This document shows, piece by piece, positions 5,903-8,069 of a DNA stretch of 8,069 nt. The notes below the pieces were generated by a model. It did not search any database. It was not told where the DNA came from and worked only from the letters and a program-made list of their open reading frames with translations. A program made the position numbers and the translations under genes. Origin of the DNA: Candidatus Methanosuratincola petrocarbonis (ex Vanwonterghem et al. 2016) (GTDB taxonomy: Archaea > Thermoproteota > Methanomethylicia > Methanomethylicales > Methanomethylicaceae); the NCBI GenBank assembly GCA_001717015.1, contig MAGV01000057.1, positions 1-8,069 on the forward strand, written 5' to 3'. Within the stretch, counting starts at the first letter, position 1, and every line of letters starts with the position of its first letter.

Positions 5903-7498
5903 TCACTTCCGAAGCACCCTGCCGGGCCTTGCTCCGGTGTGGGCACCTTGTTCCACCACCACTTCCCCGTTGACCAGAACCCAGTCTATGCCTTCCGGGT
6001 AACTCACAGGGTCAGCGTAAGTGGCCGTGTCCCGAACAGCGGCAGGATCGAACACAACGATGTCAGCTGCCATTCCATCAAGAATGAGCCCGCGGTCGCG
6101 CAGTCCGAGGCGCCTGGCTGGCATCCAGGTCATGTGCCTAACGGCTTCCTCGAGCTGCAGGACGCCCTCTTCCCGGACGTACCTTCCAAGGATCCTTGGG
6201 AATGTGCCGTAGAGGCGAGGGTGCGGCTTTCCACCGTAGATGCCATCAGAGCATGCCATGTGATGCCGGCTTTTCATGATCGTGCGGACGTCTTCTTCGC
6301 TTGCGAGGAACTCAACAACCGTGACGGCGCCCTGCTCCTCGAGAATGAGGTCCATCGCGGCATCTGCCGGGTGAACGCCTCGCTCCTTGGATATTTCCTT
6401 GAGGCTCTGGCCTTCCCAGCGCCGGTTCTTCTCGGAAGCGACAGATGCGATGACCAGTCCTTCCCACCCGGCGAGCTTCGCGTCGTTGTCCCACATCATG
6501 CCGTTCTCGACGATGCCTTCCTCTATGTCCCTCCGTATCCTTTCCCGGCCGGACGGATCCGACAGGTGCTTCACCATGGCCCCGGCACCGCCGGTGAGGC
6601 TCCACGGAGGTAGGATGCAGGTCAACATTGTGCTGGCGGCCACGTACGGATACTGGTCGAACGTCACGTCGAGCCCAGAGCCCCGGAGCGATTCCACGAC
6701 GGACAGCGCTTCGGCGGCACGCCCCCAGTTCTGCCTGCCCGCAACCTTGAAGTGGGAGATGTGGAGGGGCACCCCCGCAGAACGCGCAACGTGGGCTGAT
6801 CGCTCAATGGAATCCAAGAGCATGTCGCTCTCGTTCCACATGTGGATTACCAGTATTCCACGGTACTCAGCCACGGCTTTACAGAGTTCCGAGAGCTCGC
6901 CGACATCCGCTAGGATGCACGGGTAGTACACCATCCCCAGCGACATCCCGAACGCGCCGCTCAGCATTGCCTCGCGGGCAGTGCGTTGCATTGCCTCGAT
7001 GTCAAGAGGCGTCGCCCGACGTTCTTCAAGTCCCATGGCTTCCAGCCGCAAGGCGCCGTAGCTGAGGAGGACCGCGACGTTAACCGACGGCCTGGCGCCT
7101 CCGATGGCCCGAAGGTAATCCTCGAAAGATCTCCAGTCCCACTTGATGTCAGAGGTACCCACAAGACCTGCGATACTGGCTCTCCACTCAACCTCGCACT
7201 CAGCGCAAAGGGGCGCGACCCCGCAGCCGTCCTGGCCTAGCAGCTCCGTTGTAACACCCTGAAGCACTTTAGCCTTCGCCTGGGGTTCCTCAAGGAGCTT
7301 GATGTCAGAATGGCTGTGCATGTCGATGAAGCCGGGGCAGACCGCAAGACCGGACGCGTCAATGACCCTCCGGGCGCGGCATGAGCTCAGGTCTCCGACG
7401 ACTTGTATCATGCCGTCCCGGATGCCTACATCGGCACGAAACCAAGGATTCCCCGTGCCATCCACTATCATTCCGTCCTTGATCGTGATGTCGAACAG
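5903..7498 (-). CDS. N-acyl-D-amino-acid deacylase / D-aminoacylase family amidohydrolase
   Basis: This enzyme of the amidohydrolase superfamily hydrolyses N-acyl-D-amino acids in its known relatives. It is 531 aa if begun at CTG 7498; the first ATG (7471) would give 522 aa. Using the CTG numbering, visible landmarks are VDGTGNPWFRADVGI, the HxH metal motif H61/H63 (DMHSHSD), the family's metal cysteine C92 (GQDGCG), H219 (VIHMWNESD), H249 (LHISHFK) and a late aspartate D418 (ACSDG). The C-terminal block is typical: PHPRLYGTFPRILG, MTWMPARRLGL, ATYADP and the ending TGARPGRVLR. The CTG start restores the first sandwich strand (FDITIKDGMIVDGTG) and lies 8 nt after GGGGGGT; an in-frame TAG stands two codons upstream. 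It is the first gene of the cassette. With a hydantoinase alongside, N-carbamoyl-D-amino acids are a possible substrate, but that is inference; ordinary N-acyl-D-amino acids are the default reading. Confidence 0.93.
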   Translation of the reverse strand: MFDITIKDGMIVDGTGNPWFRADVGIRDGMIQVVGDLSSCRARRVIDASGLAVCPGFIDMHSHSDIKLLEEPQAKAKVLQGVTTELLGQDGCGVAPLCAECEVEWRASIAGLVGTSDIKWDWRSFEDYLRAIGGARPSVNVAVLLSYGALRLEAMGLEERRATPLDIEAMQRTAREAMLSGAFGMSLGMVYYPCILADVGELSELCKAVAEYRGILVIHMWNESDMLLDSIERSAHVARSAGVPLHISHFKVAGRQNWGRAAEALSVVESLRGSGLDVTFDQYPYVAASTMLTCILPPWSLTGGAGAMVKHLSDPSGRERIRRDIEEGIVENGMMWDNDAKLAGWEGLVIASVASEKNRRWEGQSLKEISKERGVHPADAAMDLILEEQGAVTVVEFLASEEDVRTIMKSRHHMACSDGIYGGKPHPRLYGTFPRILGRYVREEGVLQLEEAVRHMTWMPARRLGLRDRGLILDGMAADIVVFDPAAVRDTATYADPVSYPEGIDWVLVNGEVVVEQGAHTGARPGRVLRK

Positions 7499-8069
7499 AA
7501 GGATCTACCCCCCTCTCAGAGCTTCCGTTGATGTTCCCGTTCGCGCATGTTCGACTGTCGACCATCGTCTTCATTCTGCGAGCCGGCCGAAATCTCCTCT
7601 TTCTTGCCTCGTGCCGCGCGATCGGAGGCGAATAGGAGCGTGTCCGAACGCGCAGTGCAGCCCAAATCCCAGCATGACGGCCGGTGCGGCCCCTCGGGGT
7701 TCCGCGAGCGGGAGAGATGAAGAATTGACCGAGTCTCGTACTTGCCGGATATTGCCCGTGCTGTATGACAGGCCCTCGAGGTGCTTCCCTGTACCCCACT
7801 CTCAACGTCGATCTGGGGAATCAGGAAGACCGTCGCGGTTGCGCTCAACAAGGCAAGGCCCTCCGGCGCGGACATCGTCGGGAGCGCCAAGGGGCTGCCG
7901 GGTGTCACGGGGCTGGCCGTGGCATACTGTACGCGGGCATTAGCACACTCTGGGTCTGATCAGGATCCCGATGATTTCCGCGGCGGCTATCACGGTGAGG
8001 TGCTGCGGACATGAGCTCGTCTCAGAGCTCCAGGATATGGGATGAAGAAGGGTTCATGAGTTGGTCAAG
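7499..8069. other. upstream region of the cassette, no supported gene
   Basis: Several frames stay open on both strands, as expected in GC-rich DNA, but none resembles a family I know or has a good ribosome binding site. Short dyads that could be operator or promoter-proximal sites are TCGACTGTCGA (7551-7561, perfect 5-bp arms), CTGTATGACAG (7761-7771), GTTGCGCTCAAC (7838-7849, two mismatched positions), CTGATCAG (7956-7963) and two GAGCTC copies 6 nt apart (8013-8018, 8025-8030). On the minus strand one frame is open from the window edge to a TGA at 8024-8022, which could be the last 15 codons of a gene lying to the right. On the plus strand an ATG at 8056 runs off the edge. Neither can be judged. 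I could not identify the operon promoter. Confidence 0.5.
7507..7516 (-). promoter_or_regulatory. G-rich ribosome binding site that decides a CTG start
   Basis: On the minus strand AGAGGGGGGT (7516-7507) precedes the deacylase gene. GGGGGT lies 8 nt before CTG 7498, the usual distance, but 35 nt before the first in-frame ATG at 7471. A competing weak AAGGA (7484-7480) lies 8 to 4 nt before that ATG, so internal initiation cannot be excluded. Confidence 0.5.

Noticed and set aside
5381..6613. 410-codon open frame on the plus strand
   Set aside because: It lies antisense to the transporter and deacylase genes, both of which carry full family motifs. The translation has no recognisable domain and no plausible ribosome binding site. 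Long antisense frames are common in GC-rich DNA.
7516..7908. 130-codon minus-strand open frame ending just before the deacylase
   Set aside because: Its stop lies 18 nt before the CTG start, which would suit an operon partner. However, the translation resembles nothing I know, there is no clear ribosome binding site, and another frame over the same bases is also open.
7299..7943. 214-codon open frame on the plus strand near the right end
   Set aside because: Overlaps the deacylase N-terminus in antisense, is rich in Arg/Ser/Pro and has no domain I recognise.
7956..7963. CTGATCAG palindrome
   Set aside because: An 8-bp perfect palindrome is expected about once per 256 nt, and nothing around it supports a role.
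7781..8014. 77-codon plus-strand frame with a plausible-looking central stretch (KTVAVALNKA...)
   Set aside because: It starts at GTG without a ribosome binding site, and I cannot match it to a family. A decayed gene fragment is possible but not supported.
1..8069. CRISPR array, insertion sequence, tRNA, rRNA or prophage genes
   Set aside because: I found no regularly spaced repeats, transposase motifs, cloverleaf sequences or phage proteins on either strand.

Overview
The window is a GC-rich bacterial segment with five protein genes, all on the minus strand, which reads from the right end of the window to the left. In transcription order they are: a D-aminoacylase / N-acyl-D-amino-acid deacylase family amidohydrolase (7498-5903), an NCS1 nucleobase/hydantoin:cation symporter (5748-4342), a dihydropyrimidinase/D-hydantoinase family cyclic amidohydrolase (4291-2885), an M20-type Zn-dependent N-carbamoyl amidohydrolase (2620-1379) and a GntR regulator of the FCD subfamily (947-255). 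Strong AAGGAGG-type ribosome binding sites and purine-rich leaders fit a moderately GC-rich Firmicutes/Clostridia or Synergistota-like bacterium. There is no rRNA or other phylogenetic marker, so this placement is a guess.

Region by region: 1-254 is non-coding and holds a strong inverted repeat. 255-947 is the regulator. 948-1378 has no convincing gene. 1379-2620 is the carbamoylase, followed in coordinates by a 264-nt gap with two GC-rich hairpins. 2885-4291 (hydantoinase) and 4342-5748 (transporter) are only 50 nt apart and clearly belong to one operon. 5749-5902 holds two similar hairpins. 5903-7498 is the deacylase, apparently begun at a CTG codon. 7499-8069 is upstream sequence with no gene I can support.

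The genes form a coherent catabolic cassette. The symporter would import a cyclic ureide such as a 5-substituted hydantoin or dihydropyrimidine. The hydantoinase would open the ring to an N-carbamoyl amino acid. The M20 enzyme would remove the carbamoyl group to release amino acid, CO2 and ammonia. The deacylase-family enzyme would act on N-acyl (perhaps N-carbamoyl) D-amino acids. The GntR/FCD protein is the likely local regulator, sensing a carboxylate intermediate. Exact substrates cannot be read from sequence. No dihydropyrimidine dehydrogenase, hydantoin racemase or urease gene is in view.

The most unusual points are the apparent CTG start of the deacylase, the pairing of a D-specific deacylase with a hydantoinase and a presumably L- or beta-ureido-specific carbamoylase, atypical active-site loops in the hydantoinase, and GC-rich hairpins without U-tracts in most of the intergenic gaps. 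I see no mobile element, CRISPR array, tRNA or rRNA, and nothing I would call a wholly undescribed system.
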